Source: Galdieria sulphuraria (taxonomy: Eukaryota > Rhodophyta > Bangiophyceae > Galdieriales > Galdieriaceae). Taken from it: DNA of 64,000 nucleotides. Made by a program: the position numbers and the translations under genes. The notes beneath the pieces are model-generated. The model saw only the letters and a program-made list of their open reading frames with translations. It did not search any database and was not told the origin of the DNA. The stretch spans positions 62,001-126,000 of the forward strand of contig NW_005178436.1 of assembly GCF_000341285.1 (NCBI RefSeq), read 5' to 3'. This document shows positions 34,060 through 45,051 of this stretch, piece after piece; the first letter of the stretch is position 1, and the number at the start of each line of letters is the position of its first letter.

Positions 34060-34586
34060 CCTCGAAGACAACAAAAAATGGGAAATGTTACGCCTTTAAT
34101 AGACTTCAGTTCCCTCCTTTCATATTGTCCAGTTGACGATGCCGGCACGACGAGTTGTCAACTAACCAATCATTGACTGCATTGGCGTCCTTTCATGTGG
34201 ACATTTTCTATAAGCCCTTCTCTCATTAATCCTACTTCTTTTAATCCACCTGTTGGCCGAATATCTAATGGACATGCGGCCAAATTAAGCAAAACGGGCG
34301 AGCGATCGTAAGGATATTTTCAATCCATCTCTCGGGTTGTTATCTGTTCGCTTCCTACAGTCGTTTTCACTAGGAAGTTCTTTTTAGGATCTCATGCATC
34401 GCTTCAACATTTTCGGCATCCTAAAAAACTGCACAAACTTGAATTACAAGGAGGCTTTCATCGAGCGGAGAAAGCCTATTCTAAAGAAGTAGCTCTTTTT
34501 GGCAATAATGAGAACCATTCGACTGACTATCAGGTGGTAGTTCTCCTCAAGTTGGGAATGAGTCTTTTTCAAAGACAGGACTTTCC

Positions 34587-34632
<46 letters not shown>

Positions 34633-35362
34633 TTTGTTGAATAAAATACAACGTTATATCCTTGCTCTCTCCCCAAAACTTACTTGTATTGAAGTTTCTT
34701 CTACAGGTTTATAAGAGTCTCAAAACAGACTTTTCAAATTCGATAGCAAAGGGAAACTGTGAAAGATAGTCAGTAGTTTGGGAAAACCAGATATCGGCCA
34801 GTTTTATCCAACCAAGCTATAGAAAGCCTCCAACTCTTGGAGACAAAGCTGGCTTACTATCTATTCCTCTTGGGAAGCCTACCCTGGTGATTTGTTCTCT
34901 TTATAGTTTCTTTACAAAGCACCATAATGCAGTTGATATCTAAAAGTCACATCTGTATTGTCAAGTTTCAAACTGACACGGGCTATCTGAAGTTGCAGAC
35001 AGCTCAACACTTCTCAACCAAGAATCTCTAAACTTCATAGTTATAGGCACAAGTTATTGTGAAAAAGAAACATACTGACTTGGTTGAAGGCTATTCCTTT
35101 CATGATAAATAAGTTTTTGTATCGTCAAACGAACGTTTATCTCTCGACCTCAGTATTCCGTGAAACTTTAGACATTGAGCCAATGACAATTTTCTCAACT
35201 CGAAAAGAAATTTATAACATTAGACTTGGTCACTGTGATAAGTATCAAGTTAGAAAGAAAACATTTCTGAAAAAATATTACTGAATAGATAATCTAGTCT
35301 TTTGCATCCGTTCCTGGAAATATGCAATGTGATGTGCTGCTGTCTTGGAGAAAGTTCAGAGC
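34060..35362. other. 1.3-kb intergenic region (divergent promoters, (AG)20)
   Basis: The longest gene-free stretch here, between the divergent sugar transporter and bZIP genes. It contains an AG microsatellite. I found no conserved protein, tRNA fold or repeat of another part of the window. A 66-codon open frame at 35084-35284 has no supporting features. Its length suggests extended regulatory sequence or an unannotated non-coding transcript. Confidence 0.6.
34588..34628. repeat. (AG)20 microsatellite
   Basis: An uninterrupted dinucleotide run of 41 nt in the large spacer, about 530 bp upstream of the sugar transporter start and 735 bp upstream of the bZIP start. GA/CT tracts often lie near promoters in plants and algae; function here is unknown. 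Confidence 0.95.
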
Positions 35363-36026
35363 ATGAACGAAGCCTCCAGTTATTCCCATAATAGCGTGGA
35401 TAGTACCTTGAAAAGTGAAGATATCAATACTTTGGACACTAGTTCTGTCACAGAAGATGTTAGTGGCAGGGAAGGACCATCTGCTGAGGAGCTACGGAGA
35501 CAGAAACGTTTGGTCAGGAACAGAATTTCAGCAGAACGTTCCAGAAGAAGAAGACTTTCCAGGATTGAAGATTTGATGGCACATAATAAGCGACTACAAG
35601 AGGAATTGGAGTCTTTGCAAGCTATGGAAGTGGAGAATGGCTATTTGAAGAGGCAAGTTGAGTTGAGAGAGAATTTACTTCAGTTGAAGTGTGCACTGCA
35701 GCCCGAGTGTCCGATGTCTTCCAATTGTTTCAATTCGAGTCTTATTCAAGTTGCCACTATGTCTCAGCAACAGTTTGCACAAGGCAAGTTTTATGGTGCT
35801 TTTTGTAGTGCTCGGTTATGGCTTATTTTTGTATATAGACCAAAGCTCGAAAGACGTTATATATGATGTTGAGAAGCTTTGTAGTACAGAGTCACAAAGG
35901 GAACTTTCGTCGAGTTCTTCTATTTGGAGTCTTGGATATGAAGCTCCTTGGTTGAAACAAGCTTCGGCAGCTCGTGCAGCTCTTGCTCGACAGCTATCTA
36001 ACAAGTCGACTCATGAGATATCATGA
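35363..36026 (+). CDS. bZIP transcription factor
   Basis: Exon 1 (35363-35783) codes an acidic/Ser N-terminus and a bZIP domain: basic region KRLVRNRISAERSRRRRLSRIEDL with the Asn-x7-Arg DNA-contact signature (N...R spaced as N-RISAERS-R), then a leucine zipper with Leu/hydrophobic at seven-residue steps (LMAHNKRLQEELESLQAM...). The intron 35784-35838 (55 nt) has a GC donor, AG|GCAAGT, and ATATAG acceptor, phase 1; it is needed to join to exon 2 (35839-36026), which is open and ends KSTHEIS. Without splicing the frame ends at 35866 after basic, non-conserved sequence. The C-terminal region is Ala/Ser-rich. Regulatory targets unknown. Confidence 0.88.
35784..35838 (+). other. GC-AG intron in the bZIP gene
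   Basis: Donor AG|GCAAGT, acceptor TATATAG, 55 nt, phase 1. The GT at 35788-35789 would give the wrong phase and a quick stop. Alternative reading through the intron yields a shorter protein with a different C-terminus, so alternative splicing is possible. Confidence 0.7.
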
Positions 36027-36066
36027 AACTACTTTTTAATATTCTTTGCATGACTCTCGAAAGTAT

Positions 36067-37510
36067 TTAATCTCTTAGAGTTCTCCCTTTTCCACTAAAA
36101 GGAACAAAACTAGCAGCAGAAGGATTCGTCTTATCGTTGGTAGAATTTTCTTTGGATTGCGTTTCTTTTTCTACCTAATTGCGATTTGATTATATAAACA
36201 TGGAAGATAAAAGAGACTCATTTGAGACACCCGAACCTTGGAAGAAACAGTTCCACGTAAACTTCGGCCTTCACCCCCAAATGGAACGAATGCTTTCTTA
36301 GTTGTCGGAGAATCCTCTTCTTCCGAAGATTCAGAGTCCGAATCATGTAAAGCACGATGTCCTTGTCTTGCATTACGAAATGATTGAATAGCTGCATTTC
36401 TTCTTTCTTCGAGTTTTGCTTTGGAGTCTATTCACCGACTTGAGACAGTTGTCCTTTCAACAGGAGAATTGACTTTCTAACCTGAAATAAAATTGGTTTG
36501 TGTATCATCTTTCTTCATATTTGTACCGAAGGACTTGAACCATTGTAAACTACCTAAGCGTTATCTATATGTTCTCAACTTACGTTTGTAGAAGGCAAAC
36601 TGCTATTTGAAGAGTTGTTATTTTCATTGTATTGCTTTGTTTCCATATCTGCAGGTGGAGCAAATTCTACATTGACGTCAGCATCAATAATACTTATGGC
36701 ATCTCCTGGTTGTACTTGTAGAATATCGATCCAATAAATTCTATTTAGATAGTGAATGGCTATAGTATCTCCTATACAACATATCCTAATGACAAACAAC
36801 TTCCTTTCATCTTTTAGAAATTATCTACCTTGAGTTAAGCATGAAAAGTTTCGAAGTCTGGCTTCTAAAACTGCCTTAGGATCCGATATTGCCAAAAACT
36901 CTGAACTCTGAGGTCGAAGTTTGACAAAAGTTCCTTTAGGTAAATTAGCATTGCGTATCTATATATGCATATATAAGACTTGGCAAGTCAATTGGTTCGT
37001 CATGGCAATCACCTTTATCAGTTCACCTTCTCCAACAGCCATATTTTGCATCATCCAATAAGGCAAATAAGCAAAACCTTCCTATTCTCTCCTTTTTACT
37101 CTTTTTTTACAAAATAACAAACTTTTTTTCCTATACCTCTGCAATAAATTCCATAACTCCACAGTGGGTAACTCTTCCAGCTGAACTTTCCAACTGAAAC
37201 AACATAGGATAGGAAACCTGCATTTGCGTCAAAGCATCCAAAGCACTAGGAGGAAGTACTATTTTATCTCCATTTTCTAGTTGAGGCTAAAAAGAAAAAG
37301 TTTATATTCCTCACCCATTGTGATATCCACGTTCTACTTACTTTATCAATAAAAGAGACAGGATATGCTCTCAAGTTTCGTTGAAACGACCCAGAAGGTA
37401 TTGGAAAGGGACCTTTTTCAAACCATATCAAACAAAGTGAACAAAACTCAAAAAGGCATACTTTGAAAAGGAAAGCCTGGTAAAACACCACCACCTCCTA
37501 AAGGAAACAT
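36067..37510 (-). CDS. UFD1: UFD1, ubiquitin adaptor of CDC48/p97
   Basis: UFD1 pairs with NPL4 and CDC48 to extract ubiquitinated proteins, e.g. in ER-associated degradation. The gene is cut into about nine short exons by 40-60-nt introns. Assembled segments follow the family order: [104 protein letters not shown], and DAISIIDADVNVEFAPP. The C-terminus has two SHP boxes, FVPFGGEGRSLRG and FVPFSGKGRTLRD, that bind the CDC48 N-domain. Start 37510 (MFPLGGGG) lies 186 bp from the divergent POLR1C start. Exon limits are by eye. Confidence 0.92.
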
Positions 37511-37696
37511 GGGAAAGACTTTGAGAATATTATCATACAAATTTTTATATGAAAAATGAATACTTGTGAAGCTAAAATGAAATAATTGCTATTTCTGGTT
37601 TCATAATTATTCCTCTTAAGGAATTCTGTTATAGCTTTGATACTTGATCATTTCACTTTTGGATATCGGGGTCAGAAGAACTGTGTTGTACATAGT

Positions 37697-38792
37697 ATGT
37701 CAAGCAGTCTTCACAGATATGTCCATATAGGTAGTCGGACACCAACAAATACTGAAGGAATGTATGCAAGTTCTGTTTATCGTGCTATTGGTATAGATCA
37801 TAGGTAAGTATCGAATAGTTTGTTGAAAGTTGTGTTAACTCTGCTTTAGTTTGGACTTGGAAACTTTTCTTAATCAGTTGCAGTTGCGGTTGGTCAAGAA
37901 CTCCGAAGAAGAGATAATATTGGAACTAGTTGGTGTAGCTGCTCCTTTGATAAATGCGTTGAGAAGAATTCTCTTTGCGGAAGTACCTACCATGGCCATA
38001 GAATATGTTCTTATCAGTGACAATACGAGTGTGATTCACGACGAAATATTGGCTCATCGTTTAGGCTTAATTCCTATTCAAGCAGACCCAGACGGCTTTC
38101 AAGACTATCGTAAAGGAGAAGAACCTCGTGAAAACAACACCATTGTATTGAAACTCCAAGTAGAGTGCAAACAGAATCCTCAAGCAAGACCTGGAGCAGA
38201 ACCAGAAGAGTTGTATATCAACAGCAATGTCTATTCCAGAGACTTGGTTTGGGAACCTTTGGGTAATCAGTTGGAAAAGTTTGGAAAGAATGGAATACGT
38301 CCTGTCTCGGAGGATATATTGATTGCAAAGTTGAGACCCAAACAACGAATAGAATTGGAAGCTCGATGTATAAAAGGAATCGGCAAAGAACACGCAAAAT
38401 GGTCACCAGTTGCTACAGCCTATTATGCCATGTTGCCACAAGTAGAGTTGTTACAAGATATATTGGATGAAGATGCTCGTCGATTGATACAAAAATGTCC
38501 AATGAAAGTATTTGACTTGGAAGATATGGCTGATAAGAAACATTCTTATGTAGAACAACAACAGCCAATCTCTCATGTTATTGCTAAAGTAGTTGAACCT
38601 CGTCGATGTACATTGTGCCGTGAGTGTATCCGAGAAGAAGGTTGGGATAAGATGATCAAACTTTCCAAAGTTCGCGACCACTTTTTCTTAAGTATAGAAG
38701 GAACTGGTGCCATTCCAACGGAGCAGTTATTTCTAAGAGCTTTAAAAGTACTTCGAAACAAATGCGATATGTTATTGAGTTTTCTTGACTAG
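37697..38792 (+). CDS. POLR1C: RNA polymerase I and III subunit RPAC1 (AC40)
   Basis: Homologue of bacterial alpha/archaeal RpoD shared by nuclear RNA polymerases I and III. Exon 1 (37697-37803) and exon 2 (37850-38792) are joined by a 46-nt intron, giving [15 protein letters not shown]. The alpha-motif region [23 protein letters not shown] and [13 protein letters not shown] is highly conserved, as are the WSPVATAYY segment and [16 protein letters not shown], a ferredoxin-like Cys cluster region. The C-terminal dimerisation helix reads [15 protein letters not shown]. Total about 348 residues, normal. Its TAG stop overlaps the stop of the convergent NDP kinase gene. Confidence 0.95.
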
Positions 38793-39515
38793 TTGAATAC
38801 TTTTTCATATACCCATTCATGTAAACTAGGATTCCAATCTACCAGTTCTTCCGAATGAAACCACAATTGTATTTCTCTTTCGGCACTGGAGATACTATCA
38901 CTTCCATGAATAATATTTCGACCTATAGTAATATTTGTCAATAAGAGTCTTTTGTAAAAAAATTAAATACCTATATCAATACCAAAGTCTCCACGAATCG
39001 TTCCAGGTGCACAAGTCAAAGGATCGGTATTTCCAATCAACTTTCGAACTTGACCAATAACATCCTAAGTAACCAACTTTCACTTTAAACAATTACAAAC
39101 TATTGTTATTATATACCTTTCCTTCCCAAACCATAGCACAAACAGGACCACTGGTTATAAAACTTACCAAGTCACCAAAAAAAGGCTTCGACCGAAGGGA
39201 TTCATAATGACTCTCTGCCAACGTTCTAGAAGGTTTAAGCAACTTCAAGGCAACAAGTGAATATCCTTTATCTTCCAATCTAGCAATAGTTCGTCCAATC
39301 AGACCACGGTGGACACCATCTGGTTTGATAGCCACAAAAGTTCTTTCCGTGCAGTGCATAACCCAACTTGGAAAATAGGAGGATCGTGACCTTGTATTAT
39401 AGCAACGAGGCAAACAACATAATTTGTGATTTCTCTTTTCTATCCGACTAAGTTGTTGTCGACTGACAGTATTATTGGACTTGAGAACACAAGGCTGCAA
39501 GAATGTGATCATCAT
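38789..39515 (-). CDS. NDK: Nucleoside diphosphate kinase with N-terminal targeting extension
   Basis: NDP kinase transfers the gamma phosphate from ATP to other NDPs via a phospho-His. Three exons: the first codes a 55-residue Arg/Ser/Cys-rich extension lacking acidic residues (organelle presequence) followed by [29 protein letters not shown]; the second gives [28 protein letters not shown]; the third [18 protein letters not shown] with the catalytic His in NIIHGSDS. All active-site residues (Lys of IKPDGV, Arg, His) are present. The stop codon (38789-38791) is embedded in CTAG shared with the POLR1C stop, so the coding regions overlap by 4 bp tail-to-tail. Confidence 0.94.
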
Positions 39516-39634
39516 CCTTCTTCTTCTTCTTCAATTAGGATATAAGATTCAAGAGACGATTATTGAAAAGACACAAAGACTTTAGAATTGTGAAACAAAA
39601 CATAAACTTCTGCTACGATATTGCCATTCAAAAC

Positions 39635-41399
39635 TTATTTTTGAATAACAAAAGAGTCCCAAACTTCACCACTAGTATGATAAAATGTATAATTGAGAGT
39701 ATTTAGGTTCACATTGACAATAGCATAACCTCCATAAGGATAATATGATGAGTTGTATCGAACTGCAGACCAATCAGGTTTAGGACCCGTATAGATATTA
39801 TGACCTTCAATCACAGTACCTCCATAGCCATTCATAACTTGAACTGGATAAGGAGGTTGATGATAAACATTGTTGACTGCTTTGCATTGAGAACATACTT
39901 GACCAGTTTCCGGAATAGTTGGATCCATTCTTTCATAAGTATGCACATGTCCACAAGTATAGAGATCAGCTTTGTATTTCACAAGATAAGGCATTAAACT
40001 GGCACTCAATTGAGGAGCCAATTCGGAACAATCCGAGACATTCAAAGAACACCGAATAGGTCGATGTGCCATAACAATCAACCACAAATTGGGATTTTGG
40101 TCTCGACGTTTAGCAAAAGCTTCCAAATCCTTTTCCAGCCATTGAACTTGATCTTGGAAAATGTAAAGTGGTTCTGCATAAGTCTCTTCATACAACTCTC
40201 CTTTTTCATAGTCTAAATAATTTTCAAAGCTGAGAACTACAAAATGAACTGGTCCTTGATCAAATGAATACCATAATGCATCTGGACCTGCTCCACTCTC
40301 TTCTAAAGGCATACGAAAACGATTGCGAATTCCAGTAAAGTTCCAAGGACCTTCATGATTACCTGCAGCTATCATATAAGGTACATGGGCTATTATATCT
40401 TCCATATCTCTCATATATTTATCAAAAACGGCTTCACATCCATCACTATAAGATTGATCACCAATTACCATAAGAAATTCCATTTCATCTTTATGCTTCT
40501 TCAATGCTTCTCTTGTGAGTTTACCTCCTTGAGTGCCAATATCTGCTATGGCACCAAATGTTACATGAGAAGAATTTGTTCCATATGGAGCAATAAATGA
40601 ATATCTATTCGAATAAGCATTAGCAGAATAATAATATTTCTTTCCTGGAATCAATCCCGTTACTTTCACATGATGGAAATAACCAGTATAGTTTCTACAA
40701 ATAAGTGGAGGTTGACCTGAACCAATAGTAAATGTTCTTGTATCATTTGTACAAAACACTTTTCCAGTAAAAGTATTTCCAAGGCCATCGATATCATCTT
40801 CTATAGTAACACATTGTCCATAAGGTTCCGGATTGCTGAGAGTAGAATACGAAATGATTACTTCTCCTGGATTGCTTGTCAAGGCTAAATGAAACTGTTC
40901 AGGTTTGGTTGGATGTTCTGAGTCACAACATTTACAAAAGCCATCTGATTGAACATCTGTAAAACCAGCTTCTAATAGAGCCTCTCTTACATTGAAGTGA
41001 TTAGGGAAATAGATGAGCCAAGCATATAACTTTCTCAAATATTTCAAAAAGTTGTATTCATTTTGGGTAATGGTCACCATAGTATTCAGGTCCTTGTTCA
41101 TATTCAATCCTGTTTGATTACTTCTTCTATTGTGTACACAAGAAGCTGAAGAAGAGACTTCTGTTATCCCATTCATATCTGGCAAGTCATAGACTAAAAC
41201 ATTTTTGAATAAACAGATGTCATCAACACAAATGAAATTTTGTCTTACTTCTTTCTAATCCAGCAAAGCTTTCTATGTCATTCTTTACTTCTGCAGATTC
41301 TTTACTTAGTAAAAACTCTCTCCATTGCTTTGCATCTATCATACAAACACAATGAATGAGAAAAGCTATAGCCATAGTCATCCATATTTTACTTTTCAT
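39635..41399 (-). CDS. Secreted purple acid phosphatase
   Basis: A binuclear-metal phosphatase for extracellular or vacuolar phosphate scavenging. A short first exon from 41399 codes a signal peptide (KIWMTMAIAFLIHCVCMIDA); an intron (about 41193-41248) joins it to the main exon. The N-terminal fibronectin-like domain (FHLALTSNPGEVIISYST) is followed by the catalytic core with all ligand blocks: ADIG, GDQSYSDG, GNHE, MAHRP and GHVHTYER. Several N-glycosylation sequons (NYT, NSS, NFT) fit secretion. Length about 565 residues, typical of the large plant/fungal type. Divergent from the LEUD-like gene over about 320 bp. Confidence 0.94.
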
Positions 41400-41723
41400 C
41401 TTTAATGAACAGTTGACAACCTGGAATCGTCAATGGTGAATGAGCTGGATATTTCAAGCAAAGAAACCGAATCGATTGTGATGCAGATTCTTCTAATGAT
41501 TCTTATTCCGTATTCCTATAAAATCTGTTGATGAATTCGTAATATTCTCCTCTACATGAGTGCTTACTTGGAAATGTCTTTTGAGCTGATAGAAAATCTG
41601 TTTTTCATCTCTTATGAAAAGTTACCAATTAAGAAATGATTGAGATGCTTAATAAACAATTATTCGTCCCTTCACTGTCTCACACATTGGCCATTTCTCC
41701 CTGTTGAAACCACAACACGAAAA
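41400..41723. promoter_or_regulatory. Bidirectional spacer, PAP and isopropylmalate isomerase
   Basis: Divergent 324-bp spacer that must contain both promoters. No recognisable motif or gene seen. Upstream in-frame codons of the rightward gene lack ATG, supporting the start at 41724. Confidence 0.5.
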
Positions 41724-42605
41724 ATGAAACCAAAACTTGGTTTCTCTGTGGCACTTGCTATTCCATTTCGAATATGTAATAAGCAATTCATTTCGCATAT
41801 ATGTAAACCACTTTCAATCTCTCCATCTCAGAATATCCCTGTGTTGAAGAAAAAAACCTTTCACTCTACTAGTATCAGTTGTTCTGCCAAACAAATGGAA
41901 CAAGTTTCCAAGGTGGGTAAGAAACGAAGCGGAAACCTTTTACGTGGAAAGGTATTTGTTGTTAGAGATAATATCGATACCGATCAGGTACTGTGACTCT
42001 ACCAAAGTTGTGTAAAGTTAAAAGAAGATTCCTAGATTATTCCTGCAGAGTTTCTTACTTTGGTTCCTTCCGTTCCTGAGGAATATGAGAAACTAGGAAG
42101 TTATGCCTTGGTTGGATTACCAGAAAAGGAGTATCCTATACGCTTTATTGAAAAGAATCAACTACATACTACATATACTATCATCATTGCTGGGAACAAC
42201 TTTGGTTGCGGTTCTTCAAGAGAGCACGCACCTATAGCTTTAGGAGCTGCTGGAGCAGTTGCGGTAGTTGCCAAGTCTTATGCCAGAATATTCTTTCGCA
42301 ATTGCTCTGCAACTGGTGAACTTTATCCTTGGGAGTCTAAGGAATATTTGGTGAATCATTTTCATACGGTAAGTATTCTGTTTTGGAAAGTATAGCATCC
42401 GATATATATATATAGAGATGGTCTATCCTATTGTATTATGTAGGGAGAAGAAGCAGAAATTGACTTTGGTCGAAATATGATTCGAAACTTGTCTTCAAAG
42501 GAAGAATTTGAGTTGGAACCTTTAGGTGATGTTCTTCCTGTTATAGATGCTGGTGGTTTATTTGAATATGCTCGTCAAAGTGGAATGATTCCCAAACAGT
42601 CTTAA
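41724..42605 (+). CDS. LEUD: 3-isopropylmalate dehydratase small subunit, plastid-targeted
   Basis: Small subunit of isopropylmalate isomerase, which in leucine synthesis converts 2- to 3-isopropylmalate. Exons 41724-41987, 42036-42368 and 42444-42605 join cleanly. An N-terminal extension of about 70 residues, rich in Ser/Lys and poor in acidic residues, suggests a plastid transit peptide. The core has [21 protein letters not shown] and the substrate-loop signature [12 protein letters not shown], then [15 protein letters not shown] and ending [13 protein letters not shown], as in bacterial LeuD and plant IPMI SSU. Large subunit is not in this window. Confidence 0.94.
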
Positions 42606-42644
42606 ATAGAGCGTTGGCTAATTCACATTCCCAACATTCAATAA

Positions 42645-43686
42645 ATGAATCCTTCACGTTGGACTTTTGTTGGCTGCTCATTGGTAGTGTCCAAGGGTTT
42701 GTCTTTTGGCAAGAGTCGTTGTTGTTGTTGGAAACACAGCAACTATTATTATCCAGGTAGATCCTATTATCGTACATTATCTCATTCAGTGTTTGTCAAG
42801 CAACAAACGATAACGAGAATGGGTTTATTTGACCAAGTATTCGAAAAGATAGGAAAGCGAACAGGATATGAGCCTCCTGATAGAGAAGAAGCTATTATAC
42901 CTGTAAGTTGTTTGCAGTTGTTTTAAAAGCGTTGTTCTTATTTTTGTATAGTCTGAAAAACATTATGTTTTGGGAACTCCACTTTCTGCCAATTTTGAAG
43001 AGATGGGGTTTCAGTATGCTTTATTTGGACTTGGTTGCTTTTGGGGTGCTGAACGTAAATTTTGGCAAACCAAAGGTGTCTATTCTACAGCAGTTGGATA
43101 TGCGTAAGTAATAGTCTTATCAGTTCCAATAGGAATCCCTCATACTCTTCTGTAGAGGAGGAAGGACCAAGAACCCTACATATGAAGATGTTTGTACAGA
43201 TCGTACTGGACATGCTGAAGTTGTTCGTGTGGTATATGATCCCAAAAAGACTTCATATGAGCAGTTATTGGATGTCTTTTGGGCCAATCACGATCCTACT
43301 CAGTTAAATAGACAAGGCAATGATAGAGGAACCCAATATCGTTCCGTTATATTTTATTATGATGATGTTCAGAAGAATTGTGCTGAAGAAACCAAAAGAC
43401 ACTTTCAAGTAAGTCTTTTTTAAAGATGGTGAATAGTATCAGATAAAAACTGTCGATAGGAAGTACTTGCAAAGAAAGGTTATGGAAATATTGTCACGGA
43501 AATAGTGCCTGCCTCAGTTTTTTACTTTGCAGAAGATTATGTAAGTTTATAAATAGCCAACTGTTTCTTATATTACTCATACTTTCTCAGCATCAACAAT
43601 ATTTAGCCAAGAACCCTAATGGCTATTGTGGCTTAGGAGGAACAGGTTGTTATGAACCTCGACAAGATATTAAGTTGCCTTCATAA
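42645..43686 (+). CDS. MSRA: Peptide methionine-(S)-S-oxide reductase MsrA
   Basis: Repairs oxidised methionine. Five exons: 42645-42902, 42952-43103, 43156-43408, 43460-43540, 43591-43686, with 48-52-nt introns. The catalytic motif [13 protein letters not shown] holds the nucleophilic Cys; downstream [34 protein letters not shown] and the C-terminal [13 protein letters not shown] with resolving-type cysteines all match. About 60 N-terminal residues (Ser/Cys/Arg rich) precede the second Met before [11 protein letters not shown] and may be a plastid or mitochondrial presequence. Only 39 bp separate it from the upstream LEUD-like stop, but each gene appears independent. Confidence 0.95.
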
Positions 43687-43797
43687 GATTGTTTCTGAGT
43701 TTTTACTTTTCTGATAAGAAAAATAAAGAAAATTGCATTGGATGAGATATGACATTTGTGCATTGGATTTGTAATTTCATTTGAGATTCATTGAAAC

Positions 43798-44959
43798 ATG
43801 TCAAAGTCGTTATTTCGAGTGGTTGTATTCAGGTATGCATATTGAAACTGAATGAAAATGGTTAATATTTGATAGTACCAAAAACTATGATCAAATTGGT
43901 CTGACTGAAGCTCTTGGACGTTCTTCAGATGCTGCTCCCATCTCTTTTCGCTTTCTATCTTCAAGACTGTCTGCAAGTACTGCTGAACTGGCCAAAGACG
44001 CAGAAGCTGTTTGTGTTTTTGTGAATGATACAGTAAGTGATTATATACTTTGAGGAACTGTTGTTATGAATCTTTCCTAATTAGGTGAATAGTGAAGTTC
44101 TGAAGATTCTACATGACAAAGGAATCCAACTAATAGCTTTGCGTTGTGCAGGCTTTAATAATGTAGATCTAAAAGCAGCTTCAGAATTGGGCATTTCTGT
44201 AGTTCGAGTTCCTGCTTATTCTCCCAATGCAGTTGGAGAGTTTGTTGCTGCTCAGTTACTTACTTTGGCTAGAAAGATTCACAAGGCATATAATAGAGTA
44301 CGAGAGAACAATTTTGATTTGCAAGGATTGGTTGGAATTGAAATTCGAGGAAAGAAAGCTGGCATAGTGGGTACTGGCAAGATTGGCGTTGCAACAGCCA
44401 AGGTTTTGAAAGGACTGGGTTTGGAGTTGTTTGGTTTCGATGTATTTCATAATCAAGAGTTTATTGATTTGGGTGGTCAGTATCTTTCGTTGGATGAATT
44501 ATTATCACAGTCAGATATTGTCAGTTTACATTGTCCATTGAATGAGAGTACAAAGTATCTTATCCGTTCTGAAACGATTGCTAAAATGAAATCTGGAGCT
44601 TATCTTATCAACACAAGTAGAGGAGCCTTGTTGGATACTCAAGCAGTATTGGATGCTTTATATTCAGGACATATTGGTGCTTTGGCAATCGATGTTTATG
44701 AAGGAGAAGGAGATTTATTCTTTGAAGTAAGTGTTAGGAATCTTTTCAAATAGATATTGAGTTGGAATAGGATCGTTCGGGTGCCATTGTTCATGATCCA
44801 ATATTAGCCAAACTCCAAGCCTTGCCCAATGTATTAGTAACTGGTCATCAAGCATTTCTTACGGATGTGGCTTTGAGAAATATTTGCAATATTACTATCG
44901 ACAATTTATCCAATTTTTATTATCAAAGGCCTCTTAAGAATAAAGTCGATCCTAAATAA
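43798..44959 (+). CDS. D-lactate-type 2-hydroxyacid dehydrogenase
   Basis: NAD-dependent D-isomer 2-hydroxyacid dehydrogenase closest in pattern to fermentative D-lactate dehydrogenase (LdhA). Four exons: 43798-43832, 43876-44032, 44085-44726, 44771-44959. Visible sites: LRCAGFNNVDL (substrate loop), Rossmann AGIVGTGKIGVATAK, SLHCPLNESTKYLI, NTSRGALLDTQAVL with the active-site Arg, AIDVYEGEGDLFFEDRSG with a Glu, and TGHQAFLT with the catalytic His. Length 340 residues fits LdhA. Role in fermentation or lactate use is inferred from the family. Confidence 0.92.
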
Positions 44960-45051
44960 AGATGGGCTTCCAAATAATAAATATGAAAACTTATTCCATT
45001 TTCTCCAATTGAGGTAAATAGGGTTCTCCTTTTATAGGAATCATTGCAATC

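Noticed and set aside
35084-35284. 66-codon frame upstream of the bZIP gene
   Set aside because: No domain, no splice partner, ordinary spacer composition.
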